This document shows positions 8,353 through 16,169 of a stretch of DNA of 64,000 bases, in pieces. Both the position numbers and the translations under genes were made by a program. Source of the stretch: Desulfobacterales bacterium (lineage in GTDB: Bacteria; Desulfobacterota; Desulfobacteria; Desulfobacterales; JAEINQ01); assembly GCA_016342285.1 (NCBI GenBank), contig JAEINQ010000003.1, forward strand, positions 1-64,000, written 5' to 3'. The stretch's first letter is position 1. Each line of letters begins with the position of its first letter. The notes beneath the pieces were generated by a model. That model saw nothing but the letters and a program-made list of their open reading frames with translations. It was not told the origin of the DNA and ran no database searches.

Positions 8353-9417
8353 ATGAACGCTTTCCACAACATGTTTCAAAAGCCGACCCTGCTCAGTCTG
8401 TCCAAAACCTGCGGCTGAGCGGCCAAGATCAGCCCGGTCGGGCTGGGAGAGCTTCTGGCGGGACTGCCTCAGAACCGCGACCCGAATCTGCTGGTCGGCT
8501 TTCACACCAGCGACGATGCCGGCATCTACCGCCTCGACGACCGCACGGCCATCGTGATGACCGCTGACTTCATCACACCGCCGGTCAACGACCCATTCGT
8601 TTTCGGACAGATCGCCGCGGCCAACGCCTTGAGCGATGTCTACGCCATGGGCGGCAAGCCCTTGGCCTGCCTGAATCTGGTGGCCTTTCCGTCCAAAAAA
8701 CTGCCCCAGGAGAGCTTGCGGCAGATCCTTGCCGGCGGCCTGAGCAAGATCACCGAGGCCGGCGCGGTGCTGGCCGGCGGACATTCCATTGACGACGATG
8801 AACCCAAATACGGCTTGTCGGTCACCGGCATCGTTCACCCGGAGAAATATTGGACCAACGCCGGTGTCCGCGTCGGCGACGCCCTGATCCTGACCAAACC
8901 GGTCGGATCGGGGGTCCTGTTTAATGCCGCCCTGAAAAAATGGGTGTCGGCACGGGCCATGGACGCCTGCATCGATATTATCACCACCTTAAACCGAATC
9001 GCTGCCGAAGTCCTGGCAACATTTGAGATCCATGCCGCCACGGATGTCACCGGTTTCGGCATCGCCGGACACGGCCATGAAATGGCAACCGGCTCCGGCG
9101 TCTGTCTGGAAATTGAAATCGAAAATCTGCCGGTCATGGTCGAAGCACTGGATATGTACCGACGGGGCATGTCCACCGGCGTCAACGCGGCCAATCGGAG
9201 CATGGTGAAGGCCGATGCCCGGTTCGAAACGGACCTGCCCCCGTGGCATCGCGAAATTGTCTTCGATCCTCAAACCAACGGCGGCCTTATGGCGGCCGTT
9301 CCCGAGGTCCAGGCACAGCCGTTGGTCGCTGCGCTGCATGCCGCGGGCATTGCTGACGCCGGCATCATCGGCCGGGCAATCGAATCGACGGACGGCACAC
9401 GTCTGGCCTTTAAATAA
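8353..9417 (+). CDS. selD: Selenide, water dikinase SelD, a selenoprotein (Sec at codon 22)
   Basis: A 354-aa SelD, which makes selenophosphate from selenide and ATP for selenocysteine synthesis. The full gene starts at the ATG 8353 behind GGAG. It reads '...LSLSKTCG', then an in-frame TGA (8416-8418), then 'AAKISPVGLGEL', and continues without a stop to 9417. The family active site is a Cys or Sec followed by a catalytic Lys (C/U-x-x-K), so the TGA falls exactly on the catalytic position and is read as selenocysteine (U22, K25). A hairpin suited to a bacterial SECIS follows at 8430-8445. Downstream, 'TDVTGFGIAGHGHEMA' and 'DPQTNGGLMAAV' are standard SelD motifs. Ordinary ORF calling would start at 8554 and lose the active site. 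Confidence 0.95.
8430..8445 (+). promoter_or_regulatory. Candidate bacterial SECIS hairpin in selD
   Basis: CAGCCC (8430-8435) pairs with GGGCTG (8440-8445) around the four-base loop GGTC. The loop begins 17 nt after the TGA at 8416-8418, within the range known for bacterial SECIS elements, whose apical loop usually carries a G and a U for SelB binding. It would direct SelB to insert selenocysteine at codon 22. The hairpin is seen; its role is inferred from position and family. Confidence 0.75.
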
Positions 9418-9440
9418 ATTTGCCGGGGCAACCGTATGAG

Positions 9441-9457
9441 GCGCGGCTTTGCCGCGC
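9441..9457 (+). terminator. GC hairpin downstream of selD
   Basis: A perfect 7-bp stem GCGCGGC / GCCGCGC with loop TTT, 24 bp after the selD stop. It lacks a following T-run, so it may be a pause or 3'-protecting hairpin rather than a full intrinsic terminator. Confidence 0.35.
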
Positions 9458-9517
9458 AAGGCCGGTCTGCCGTCCATAAGGCTTTTCACTTGACGCATTC
9501 GTAAAAGGTCATTTGAA

Positions 9518-9540
9518 ACCACAAAGATACAAAGAAAGGC
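9518..9540. repeat. CCACAAAG-type repeat (half element, copy 2)
   Basis: One arm of the CCACAAAG palindrome family, ending just before the thioesterase start. Its presence produces a spurious upstream TTG extension of that gene at 9513. Confidence 0.5.
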
Positions 9541-9554
9541 AAAACAGAAAAAAC

Positions 9555-10073
9555 ATGATCGATACAGCATCCTTAAAACTTCTACCCAACATGCAGGATC
9601 ACAACTGCTTCGGGTGCAGCCCCGTCAATCCCCATGGACTGAAGATGACCTTCCTTGCCGCGGATGAGGCGGTCATCTCCCGGCTTTCAGTGCCCGATCA
9701 CCTCTGTGGGTGGAACCATCTTGTGCACGGCGGGGTGGTCTCGACCATCCTGGACGAAATCATGGGACGGTCCGCCGTCTATCTTCTGGGTCGGGTAATT
9801 CTGACCCGGTCCATGCAGGTTGACTTTCTCAAACCGGTTTTCACCGGAAAACCGATCCAGGCCGAAGGACGCGTGCTGGAGCGGGTCAGCGAGAGAGAGG
9901 CGAAAATCGAGGGGCGCCTCTATGATACCGACGGCGTTCTCTGCGCCCGCTCCACCGGAACCTTTGCCCTGTTTACCCCGGAGACCATCCGCAAGCTCAA
10001 ATTCATGGATGACGCCCTGGTCGACGGCCTGGAACAGCTCATCGAAGCCGACGGGGCCGGGTCGGTCAAGTAA
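9555..10073 (+). CDS. PaaI-type hotdog-fold acyl-CoA thioesterase
   Basis: A 172-aa 4HBT/hotdog thioesterase, which hydrolyses acyl-CoA esters in the cytoplasm. The N terminus 'DHNCFGCSPVNPHGLKMTF' is typical of the longer PaaI-like subgroup. 'NHLVHGGVVSTILDEIMG' contains the catalytic motif (HGG...DE), followed by 'SMQVDFLKPVFTGKPI' and 'EGRLYDTDGVLCARSTGTF'. The start at ATG 9555 is chosen because the frame further up is repeat sequence. It heads a set of acyl-CoA genes (hydratase, dehydrogenase, EtfBA) on the same strand, which suggests a role in clearing CoA esters of the same pathway. Confidence 0.88.
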   Translation: MIDTASLKLLPNMQDHNCFGCSPVNPHGLKMTFLAADEAVISRLSVPDHLCGWNHLVHGGVVSTILDEIMGRSAVYLLGRVILTRSMQVDFLKPVFTGKPIQAEGRVLERVSEREAKIEGRLYDTDGVLCARSTGTFALFTPETIRKLKFMDDALVDGLEQLIEADGAGSVK

Positions 10074-10130
10074 AGCATCCTCAACCAAAGGATGTTGCCT
10101 TGTACAACCCCTAAAAGGGGCTTGGTTGAC
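10070..10130. repeat. GTAAAGAATCC dispersed repeat (copy 3) with hairpin
   Basis: A full-length member of the 60-bp family; the thioesterase stop codon (TAA 10071-10073) lies inside its first bases. Its core CCCCTAAAAGGGG is a clear hairpin, so this copy may double as a transcription terminator. Confidence 0.6.
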
Positions 10131-10143
10131 GAAATCAATGAAC

Positions 10144-10213
10144 TACCCCGCCGCAAGCGGACGGGGTATCCGCTAAGGATCATTTCAGTCTTATCGTCGC
10201 AAGCGACGGGGTA
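10144..10213. repeat. Two adjacent hairpins with CGGGGTA motif
   Basis: The first hairpin has arms TACCCCG (10144-10150) and CGGGGTA (10162-10168) enclosing CCGC-AA-GCGG. A second, CGTCGC-AA-GCGACG (10195-10208), ends in the same GGGGTAT. The repeated design (stem, AA loop, GGGGTAT tail) points to a duplicated small structural element between the thioesterase and hydratase genes; terminator activity is possible but there is no T-run. Confidence 0.5.
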
Positions 10214-10255
10214 TTAAACCCGATACTTCGCAATAAATTGAAACCGGAGATATCC

Positions 10256-11038
10256 ATGTCCGATCCATCCCTGATTGTCGAAAAGATAGACCGTGTGGTC
10301 CGGCTGACCCTAAACCGGCCGGAAATGAAAAACGCCATGGATGACACCATGGCCGAAGAATTCGCGGCAGCCGTGCGGCAGATTCAAGGCGATGCCCAAG
10401 CCCGGGCACTGGTGATTACCGGCGCAGGGAATGCCTTCTGCGCCGGGGGCAACCTCAAAATGCTCCAGACCCAGCTTACAGGCACCCCGGAAGTTAACCA
10501 GGCTCAATTGCTTCGGTTCTACCGATCCTTTCTGTCGGTGCTGAACCTGGAGATTCCGGTCATCGCCGCCCTGAGGGGACCGGCCATCGGCGCCGGCGCC
10601 TGCCTGGCCCTGGCCTGTGATCTGAGGATCGCCTCTGTCTCGGCCCGAATCGGATTCACCTTTATCCGGCTCGGCATCAACCCGGGCATGGGCGCCGAAT
10701 TTTTACTCACCCGGCTCATCGGGCCGGCCCGCGCCATGGAATTGCTCATGACCGGTGAAACCATCACCGCGGAAAGGGCCGAACGCATCGGTCTGGTGAA
10801 CGCGGTGGTGGACGATAGCGACCTGCCGGAGCGGGCCATGGCACTGGCCGGACGGATTGCCGCCATGCCGGCGCTGCCCCTTCGGGTCATCAAGGAACAG
10901 GTACATGCCGCCAACCGCCAAACCCTGGACGACACCCTGATCCGGGCCGCGGCCTTTCAGGGCATCTGCTGTCAGAGCCCCAATGTGACCGAAGGGATTT
11001 GCGCCGTCATGGAAAAACGACCGCCCAAGTTTCTATGA
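10256..11038 (+). CDS. Enoyl-CoA hydratase/isomerase (crotonase family)
   Basis: A 260-aa crotonase-fold enzyme, expected to hydrate a trans-2-enoyl-CoA or catalyse a related acyl-CoA reaction. The CoA-binding and oxyanion segments are clear: 'AFCAGGNLKML' near residue 65 and 'ALRGPAIGAGACLALACDLRIAS' near residue 105. The 'GINPGMGAEFLLTRLIG' stretch is where the catalytic acidic residue lies in hydratases. The C-terminal 'RVIKEQVH' helix closes the fold. The start is the ATG 10256 behind GGAG; the TTG six codons upstream has no site. It lies in the same direction as the thioesterase and acyl-CoA dehydrogenase. The exact substrate is not readable. Confidence 0.92.
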   Translation: MSDPSLIVEKIDRVVRLTLNRPEMKNAMDDTMAEEFAAAVRQIQGDAQARALVITGAGNAFCAGGNLKMLQTQLTGTPEVNQAQLLRFYRSFLSVLNLEIPVIAALRGPAIGAGACLALACDLRIASVSARIGFTFIRLGINPGMGAEFLLTRLIGPARAMELLMTGETITAERAERIGLVNAVVDDSDLPERAMALAGRIAAMPALPLRVIKEQVHAANRQTLDDTLIRAAAFQGICCQSPNVTEGICAVMEKRPPKFL

Positions 11039-11141
11039 AGTGCTGAGAGCGTCTCCTCCTTAAAACCGGTGCCCCCGGGTGGCTCCCAGCAATGTGCGAA
11101 CCATCATCAATATTGATGTCGTCGCAAAAAAGGCCTTGAAA

Positions 11142-11219
11142 CCACCACACAATGCACACAAAGAAGAATATAAACAAATGCAATGCCCTGTCTTTGTGGC
11201 CTTTGTGTCTTTGTGGTAA
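11142..11219. repeat. CCACAAAG-type intergenic palindrome (copy 3)
   Basis: An imperfect palindrome of about 78 bp ending CTTTGTGTCTTTGTGG, closely like the copy at 2130-2210. It fills the space between the hydratase and acyl-CoA dehydrogenase genes. Confidence 0.7.
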
Positions 11220-11264
11220 ATAGGGCGACTTTATTTCAGCGCAACGCTATCGGAAAAAGGGATT

Positions 11265-12413
11265 ATGGACTTCAGCCCCTGCATGAAACACAAGATGGTG
11301 AGAAAGGCCATGCGACGGTTCGCCGAGACCGAACTGAGCCCCATTGCCCATGACATCGACCAGCACCGGCGCTTTCCCTGGGAGGTCATCGAGAAAATGC
11401 GCCCCCTGAACTTCTTCGGACTCCAACTGCCCCAGGCCTTCGGCGGCGCCGGCCTGGACAGCATCAGCTACGCCATCGCCGTGGAGGAACTCTCCCGAGT
11501 CTGTGCGGCCGTCGGGCTCTGCGTGACCGTTCACAATTCCGTGGCGGCCTATCCCATCTTCAGATTCGGCACCGAAGCGCAAAAGCGGCGATTTCTGCCG
11601 GCCCTGGCCAGCGGCGAGCGGATCGGCGCCTTCTGCCTGACCGAAGCCAACGCCGGCTCCGATGCCGGTGGCGTGGAAACCCACGCCAAATCCGACGGAA
11701 ACGGCTACATGATCAACGGCACCAAGATCTTCGTCACCAACGGCGGCATCTGCGGAACGGCCCTGGTGTTTACCGTCTCCCCCGGTGACAAAGCCCCCCC
11801 CCGGGCTTCGGTTTTTGTGGTGGAAAAGGGAACGCCGGGCTTTGACGTGGGCGAGATCGAGGATCTTTGCGGCATGCGGGCCAATCCGGTCTCTTCCCTC
11901 TTCTTTGAGGACTGCCGCGTGCCCGAAGAAAACCGGCTGGGCCACTTGGGCGACGGCATGAAAATCGGTCTGGCGGCCCTGGACACGGGACGCATCGGCA
12001 TTGCGGCCCAGGCCCTGGGAATCGCCCAGGGAGCCTTTGACGCAGCTGTCAAATATGCCAAGGAACGCCATCAGTTCCAGCGGCCGATCAGCGCCTTTCA
12101 GACCATTGGCAACTATTTGGCGGAGATGGCCACCGAGATCGATGCCGCACGCCTGCTGATTTTCAGGGCCTGCGCCCTCAAGGACGCCGGACAGCCGTTT
12201 ACCGCCGAGGCAGCCATGGCCAAGCTCCACGCCAGCCGAACCGCCGTGGCCGTAACGGACCGGGCCGTTCAGATTCACGGCGGTTACGGATACAGCAAGG
12301 AATACGACGTGGAGCGCTATTTCCGCGATGCCAAGGTCACGGAGATCTACGAAGGGACCAGTGAGGTCCAGCGCATGGTCATCTCCCGGGCCATTTTGAA
12401 CCGGCTGACCTGA
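11265..12413 (+). CDS. Acyl-CoA dehydrogenase
   Basis: A 382-aa flavoprotein that introduces the alpha-beta double bond into acyl-CoA and hands electrons to ETF. All family signatures are present: 'GAFCLTEANAGSDAGGVETHA' (substrate/FAD contact), 'GYMINGTKIFVTNGG', 'FEDCRVPEENRLGHLGDGMKIGLAALD' and 'RHQFQRPISAFQ'. Near the C terminus 'QIHGGYGYSKEYDVERYFRDAK' and 'IYEGTSEVQRMVISR' include the catalytic glutamate of the Y-E-G-T motif. Length is normal. ATG 11265 follows GGAAAAAGGG. EtfBA lies about 200 bp downstream on the same strand, its natural electron acceptor. Confidence 0.96.
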   Translation: MDFSPCMKHKMVRKAMRRFAETELSPIAHDIDQHRRFPWEVIEKMRPLNFFGLQLPQAFGGAGLDSISYAIAVEELSRVCAAVGLCVTVHNSVAAYPIFRFGTEAQKRRFLPALASGERIGAFCLTEANAGSDAGGVETHAKSDGNGYMINGTKIFVTNGGICGTALVFTVSPGDKAPPRASVFVVEKGTPGFDVGEIEDLCGMRANPVSSLFFEDCRVPEENRLGHLGDGMKIGLAALDTGRIGIAAQALGIAQGAFDAAVKYAKERHQFQRPISAFQTIGNYLAEMATEIDAARLLIFRACALKDAGQPFTAEAAMAKLHASRTAVAVTDRAVQIHGGYGYSKEYDVERYFRDAKVTEIYEGTSEVQRMVISRAILNRLT

Positions 12414-12424
12414 GGAGACTACCA

Positions 12425-12532
12425 ATTCGAAATGCCTTAAGTGACTTAATTGCCTAAAATTATGGAATCCTCCCATATTTTAGTTGAAAAGAGCCGGAGC
12501 GTAGTGACTCATCAATTTTAGGCATTTCGAAT
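12425..12532. repeat. 108-bp imperfect inverted repeat
   Basis: Arms ATTCGAAATGCCT (12425-12437) and AGGCATTTCGAAT (12520-12532) are perfect inverted copies. A nested pair CCTAAAATT (12453-12461) / AATTTTAGG (12514-12522) sits within. It occupies the gap between the dehydrogenase and etfB. The related motif GCCTAAAGTGAGCTAAAGTGA occurs at 14550-14570, so this is probably a member of a dispersed, MITE-like family. Confidence 0.65.
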
Positions 12533-12627
12533 TTTAGTGCATTTTAGGCATTTTCCAACAATCGGAACAGCATAACCCGGCCCCGTCGCAAAGACGTGGG
12601 TACTCTTGATCGAGGTCGATATTTCCC

Positions 12628-13464
12628 ATGCTAAAATTGGTCGTCTGCATCAAACAAGTCCCCCTGGTATCGGAACTGCCCTGGGACAAAAAAACCGGCA
12701 CCCTCATGAGGGAGGTGGCCGAGGGGATGATGAACCCGGCCTGCCTGCACGCCCTGGAGGCCGCCCTTTGTCTCAAGCGCGACCACGGGGCGGTCATCAC
12801 CGCCATCACCATGGGCCCGCCCATGGCCGAAGAGGTCCTTCATGAGGCCATGGCCCTGGGCGCCGACCACGGCCTTCTGCTCACCGACCGGCGCATGGCC
12901 GGCGCCGATACCCTGATCACCTCACAAACCCTGGCCCATGCGATTGGCAAAGAGTGTCCGGACTTTGATTTGATCCTGTGCGGCTGCTACACCAGCGACA
13001 GCGAGACGGCCCAGGTCGGCCCCCAGCTTGCCGAAGCGTTGGACATCCCCGGCGTGGCTTACATCGAGGATCTGGCCTATTCGGACGGACTGCTTCGCAT
13101 GAAACGGGTCTCCGACGATTTTCTCGAAACCCTGGAAATGGATCTGCCCGGCCTGGTCACCGTGACCACCGGGGCCTACGCACCGCGATACCTGACCATG
13201 GCCGGCCTGGAGGCAGCTTTCAACCGGGCCGACATCACCGTCCACGACGCCGAAAGCCTCGGCCTGGCAGCGGCGTGCCTCGGCATGGGCGCGTCGCCGA
13301 CCCGCATCCTCGACGTCTATTCGCCCACCACCGGCAAAGACAATCTTGTTCTCAAGGGGCCGCCCAAACGGATCATCGAAGAATTGCTGGACCGTTTCGA
13401 AGACCGGATCATCGGCGCCATGGGCAAGGACCTGAAAACCCACGACCACGGCGAGGGATCATGA
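12628..13464 (+). CDS. etfB: Electron transfer flavoprotein, beta subunit
   Basis: A 278-aa EtfB. The N terminus 'LKLVVCIKQVPLVSELPWDKKTGTL' and 'MNPACLHALEAALCLK' are family hallmarks, and 'AGADTLITSQTLAHAI' and 'LILCGCYTSDSETAQVGPQLAEAL' form the AMP/ADP-binding core. EtfAB carries electrons from acyl-CoA dehydrogenase to the membrane quinone pool. The start at 12628 follows GAGGT. The stop overlaps the etfA start by 4 bp, so the subunits are translated together. The gene directly follows the acyl-CoA dehydrogenase. The sequence variant is of the type found in anaerobes; whether it is bifurcating cannot be told. Confidence 0.95.
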   Translation: MLKLVVCIKQVPLVSELPWDKKTGTLMREVAEGMMNPACLHALEAALCLKRDHGAVITAITMGPPMAEEVLHEAMALGADHGLLLTDRRMAGADTLITSQTLAHAIGKECPDFDLILCGCYTSDSETAQVGPQLAEALDIPGVAYIEDLAYSDGLLRMKRVSDDFLETLEMDLPGLVTVTTGAYAPRYLTMAGLEAAFNRADITVHDAESLGLAAACLGMGASPTRILDVYSPTTGKDNLVLKGPPKRIIEELLDRFEDRIIGAMGKDLKTHDHGEGS

Positions 13465-14462
13465 CCGCTGCTTCAAAAGATATCTGGGTCTTCGGCGACT
13501 GGCGCAACTACTTTCAAAACCGCATCACCCTCCAGCTTCTGGCACGGGCACGGGAGCTTGCCCACATCACCGGCGGCCGGGTCTGCGCCGTGGTCTTTGG
13601 TCAAGACGTAGCCGAATGGGTGGACGAATACATCGCCCACGGCGCCCAGACGGTCTACGTGGCATCGGACCCGGCCCTGTACCGCTACCGAATCGGGGCC
13701 TTCACGGCGCTGATGGTCGGCCTTGCCGAACAATACCGGCCCGAAACCATCCTCGTCGGCGCCACCGGCTTCGGACGGGAATTCGCCCCAAAGGTGGCCA
13801 AACGGCTCAATACCGGCCTGACCGCCGACTGCATCGGCCTGGACATTGATGCAGACGGTCTGCTGGTCCAGACTGCGCCGAGCTTCGGCGGCAACCTCAT
13901 CGCCAAAATCGTCACGCCCCAGAGCCGACCCCAGATGGCTACGGTGCGCCCCGGCATCTTTCAGGAGATCCCCCACAATGCCGAGGCGATCGGAGAGGTG
14001 GTTGAAATTCCCGTGCCCGGCGACCTGCCCGGCGAACGGGTCCGGCTGGTAAGCACCCAAAAGCAACCGCCCCGGGAGCAGCGCCTGGAAGATGCCCGGG
14101 TGGTAATCTGCGGGGGTCGGGGGATGGGCAGCAAGGCCAAGTTCAAAAAGCTCTTCGAACTGGCCCGGCTCATGGAGGGTGAAGTCGGGGCTACCCGCCC
14201 CGTGGTCTACGCCGGCTGGGCTGACCCCGAGGCCCTGGTAGGACAGGCCGGCCGACACGTCCGCCCCCAGGTATTGATCTCCTGCGGCATCAGCGGCGCC
14301 ATTCAGCACACGGCCGCCATCGGAGATGCCGACTTTGTCATTGCCGTCAACAAGAACGAAAACGCCACCATGATGCGCCTGGCCGATGTGGCCGTGGTGG
14401 CCGACGCCAACCAGTTCTGCACCGCCCTGATCCGGGCGCTCAAGGAACGGCTCCGGGGCTAG
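13461..14462 (+). CDS. etfA: Electron transfer flavoprotein, alpha subunit
   Basis: A 333-aa EtfA starting at ATG 13461, overlapping etfB by 4 bp behind GAGGG; the open frame extends far upstream but only as antisense-like shadow within etfB. The N-terminal domain has 'DIWVFGDW', 'ILVGATGFGREFAPKVAKRL' and 'GLTADCIGLDID'. The C-terminal FAD domain has 'VVICGGRGMGS', 'YAGWADPEALVGQAG', 'LISCGISGAIQHTAAIG' and 'FVIAVNKNENATMMRLADV', which hold the FAD. The end reads 'VVADANQF', a small departure from the more usual 'GDLFEVVP' stretch. Partner of EtfB. Confidence 0.95.
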   Translation: MTAASKDIWVFGDWRNYFQNRITLQLLARARELAHITGGRVCAVVFGQDVAEWVDEYIAHGAQTVYVASDPALYRYRIGAFTALMVGLAEQYRPETILVGATGFGREFAPKVAKRLNTGLTADCIGLDIDADGLLVQTAPSFGGNLIAKIVTPQSRPQMATVRPGIFQEIPHNAEAIGEVVEIPVPGDLPGERVRLVSTQKQPPREQRLEDARVVICGGRGMGSKAKFKKLFELARLMEGEVGATRPVVYAGWADPEALVGQAGRHVRPQVLISCGISGAIQHTAAIGDADFVIAVNKNENATMMRLADVAVVADANQFCTALIRALKERLRG

Positions 14463-14465
14463 TGA

Positions 14466-14526
14466 GTAAAGAATCCTGGCCCAGCGAACAAGGCTTTGGG
14501 ATGCCCATAGAAGGGGCTGGGTTGCC
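14466..14526. repeat. GTAAAGAATCC dispersed repeat (copy 4)
   Basis: A 60-bp copy just after the etfA stop, with the CCCATAGAAGGGG core. It aligns with 2621-2680 and 10070-10130 along its whole length. Confidence 0.65.
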
Positions 14527-14652
14527 GCCCTCCCGAATCAGTGTGGAGTGCCTAAAGTGAGCTAAAGTGACTTGCAACAAAACGGCCTCGGCATAGACAA
14601 TTGGTAACTGTTCACGGGGTTGAAACGATACGGAATTCCAAACCCTCGCACG

Positions 14653-14770
14653 GTAAGCGTTTACAGGGTGCCGCAGATGCGAGGCGCCGGGCATGCAGAC
14701 GTACTTTTTTCGTACTTCAAATGCCCGGAAACAAAGTCACGCCTCGGCGTGATGCCCTGTGAACGCTTAC
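14653..14770. repeat. 118-bp nested palindrome (cruciform or small-RNA-like element)
   Basis: Outer arms GTAAGCGTTTACAGGG (14653-14668) and CCCTGTGAACGCTTAC (14755-14770) pair almost perfectly. Inside them CGAGGCG pairs with CGCCTCG, then CCGGGCAT with ATGCCCGG, then GTAC with GTAC around a T-rich loop. Four stacked stems in register with short internal loops make a long, structured hairpin. Together with 14527-14652 and 14771-14832 it fills a 370-bp gene-free stretch. It could be a mobile palindromic repeat or a folded RNA. Confidence 0.7.
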
Positions 14771-14832
14771 GCCGATGGACTCTGGCCATGCCCTGAGGAA
14801 ATGGATCTCAATGGCGAATTGAAAAGAAGGGG

Positions 14833-15426
14833 TTAAGCACCAACCAGACGCGAAAGTCTTTGCAGGGTGCCGCTGGTGAGGGAATCACGGCTTTGGAGAA
14901 ATTTCCGATCGGCCGTAAGGGTGAGCCCGGGGCGCAGGCCCATGAGATAGCGTGCCGTCATCCCGGCGGCCTCGGCCGTCACCTGGGCGCATGCTTTAAA
15001 TGCATCGGCAGCGGTGGCATCCCGTTTTTTCCGCAAGACCCGGCAACAGACCCCGCCAAAGCGCCCTTTGAAAAGGTCGTGCAGATGCCCGGAGGCCTTC
15101 CGGGATGCGTTGCGGTGGCGATAGGGGGCACTGTCTCCCACCAACAGACCCGCAGCCAGAATACTTCCGGCCAGGGCGCCGCACATGCACCCGCTTTCTC
15201 CGACCCCGATGGAAAAGGGGGCTGCAACGGCAATGGCCTGGTCGTCGGTAAGCCCGCCCCCCAGCCCATTGTTCAGGGCCAAAAGAACCGACTCCGTGCA
15301 GTAGAACTGGCGGGTCAGGAAGAGGTTTTCGGCCTTGTCCCGAATCAGGCGGACAAGGGCCTCGACCGCTTCTTTTGACTCCGGCTCGGCCGGCGTTGTC
15401 AACGGATTAAAATGGGGTCGGCCCAT
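14833..15426 (-). CDS. C_GCAxxG_C_C family protein
   Basis: A 197-aa protein of the C_GCAxxG_C_C family (putative redox protein of anaerobes). 'FYCTESVLLALNNGLG' gives the first cysteine, 'GVGESGCMCGALAGSILAAGLLVG' the central cysteine-glycine motif, and 'GGVCCRVLRK' and 'AFKACAQVTAEAAGM' the later cysteines. Some relatives use selenocysteine at these sites; here all are cysteine. The ATG at 15426 follows AAAGA. The end has an extra approximately 45-residue tail with no recognised motif. Neighbouring minus-strand genes are a rhodanese and a MauE-like membrane protein, so a thiol-redox or sulfur-handling role fits. Its biochemical function is not established. Confidence 0.85.
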   Translation of the reverse strand: MGRPHFNPLTTPAEPESKEAVEALVRLIRDKAENLFLTRQFYCTESVLLALNNGLGGGLTDDQAIAVAAPFSIGVGESGCMCGALAGSILAAGLLVGDSAPYRHRNASRKASGHLHDLFKGRFGGVCCRVLRKKRDATAADAFKACAQVTAEAAGMTARYLMGLRPGLTLTADRKFLQSRDSLTSGTLQRLSRLVGA

Positions 15427-15496
15427 GGGTCTTTCCTCTTATAGCTGAACATACAGGTTTCCTGCAATTCGATCAGGACCATAGAAAAATTCGAGT

Positions 15497-15564
15497 CACC
15501 ACAAAGCACACAGAGGCAGTCAATATATCAAAGCCACTCGGTATGCTCCGTAATCTCTGTGGTT
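15497..15564. repeat. CCACAAAG-type intergenic palindrome (copy 4)
   Basis: Arms CACCACAAAGCACACAGAG and CTCTGTGGTT flank a degenerate centre between two minus-strand genes. It is the most diverged member of the family in this window. Confidence 0.55.
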
Positions 15565-15629
15565 AAAAAACAACTTCTTACAACACATCGGCGTGATGCA
15601 CTTGCATCCCATCAAATGCAAAAGTCGGT

Positions 15630-16169
15630 CTAATCGACTTTTTCAACGGGAAGCTTGGCGCCCAGCCAGGCAAAAACACCGCCGGAATACCGATAGACGT
15701 TCTTGTAACCCATCTTTACCGCCCAGGCAGCGCCGTTGTGGCTTCGGGTACATTTGACAAAGCCGCAATACACCACAACGATCTGGTTCTTGTCCGGGCC
15801 AAGCAGCGCCTCAAAATCGGCCTGGGTTTTCCCCCCGGTCTCCCGGGTGTCCCACTGGGTCATATCCGGAATGGGAAAAAGAAACTGGACAGCACCCGGA
15901 ACATGGTTCTTTTTGTAGCTGGCCTCGTAAGGCATGGTATCAACAATGACCATTTTCTTGCCGCTGTCAATCCAGGCCTTGAGTTCATCGGTGGTCACCA
16001 CATCGTAGCCGCCCCGCTGGACTTCGCGCACCAGTTTGACGGCACCGGCCTCCTTTTCCACCTCCAGTTCGAACTTGTTCTTGCCCCAGCCCCATGCCTG
16101 GGTGCTTAGGGCCAATACCAGCATCAACGTCATCGTCCACACCACTGCGTTGTGATTCCTTCCCGTCAT
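15630..16169 (-). CDS. Exported single-domain rhodanese-like protein
   Basis: A 179-aa protein with an N-terminal signal sequence (hydrophobic run to about residue 28, 'ALSTQAWGWG') and one rhodanese domain. 'LKAWIDSGKKMVIVDTMPYEASYKKNHVPGAVQF' and 'GGKTQADFEALLG' lead to the active-site loop 'VYCGFVKCTRS' (two cysteines), then 'AAWAVKMGYKNVYRYSGGVFAW'. Rhodaneses carry sulfane sulfur as a persulfide on the loop cysteine. It should act in the periplasm. Its start overlaps the stop of the upstream MauE-like gene by 4 bp, so the two are co-translated, and the pairing suggests thiol or sulfur transfer across the membrane. Confidence 0.9.
   Translation of the reverse strand: MTGRNHNAVVWTMTLMLVLALSTQAWGWGKNKFELEVEKEAGAVKLVREVQRGGYDVVTTDELKAWIDSGKKMVIVDTMPYEASYKKNHVPGAVQFLFPIPDMTQWDTRETGGKTQADFEALLGPDKNQIVVVYCGFVKCTRSHNGAAWAVKMGYKNVYRYSGGVFAWLGAKLPVEKVD

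Noticed and set aside
8416-8418. TGA as a nonsense mutation making selD a pseudogene
   Set aside because: It falls on the catalytic Cys/Sec position, the frame is open on both sides and a SECIS-like hairpin follows; selenocysteine is the better explanation.
11247-12476. A 409-codon minus-strand open frame over the acyl-CoA dehydrogenase
   Set aside because: Exact antisense of a well-supported enzyme; composition typical of reverse-strand shadows.
12978-13460. A long N-terminal extension of etfA within etfB
   Set aside because: The extension is an alternate frame of etfB. The ATG 13461 with GAGGG and a 4-bp overlap gives the normal EtfA start.
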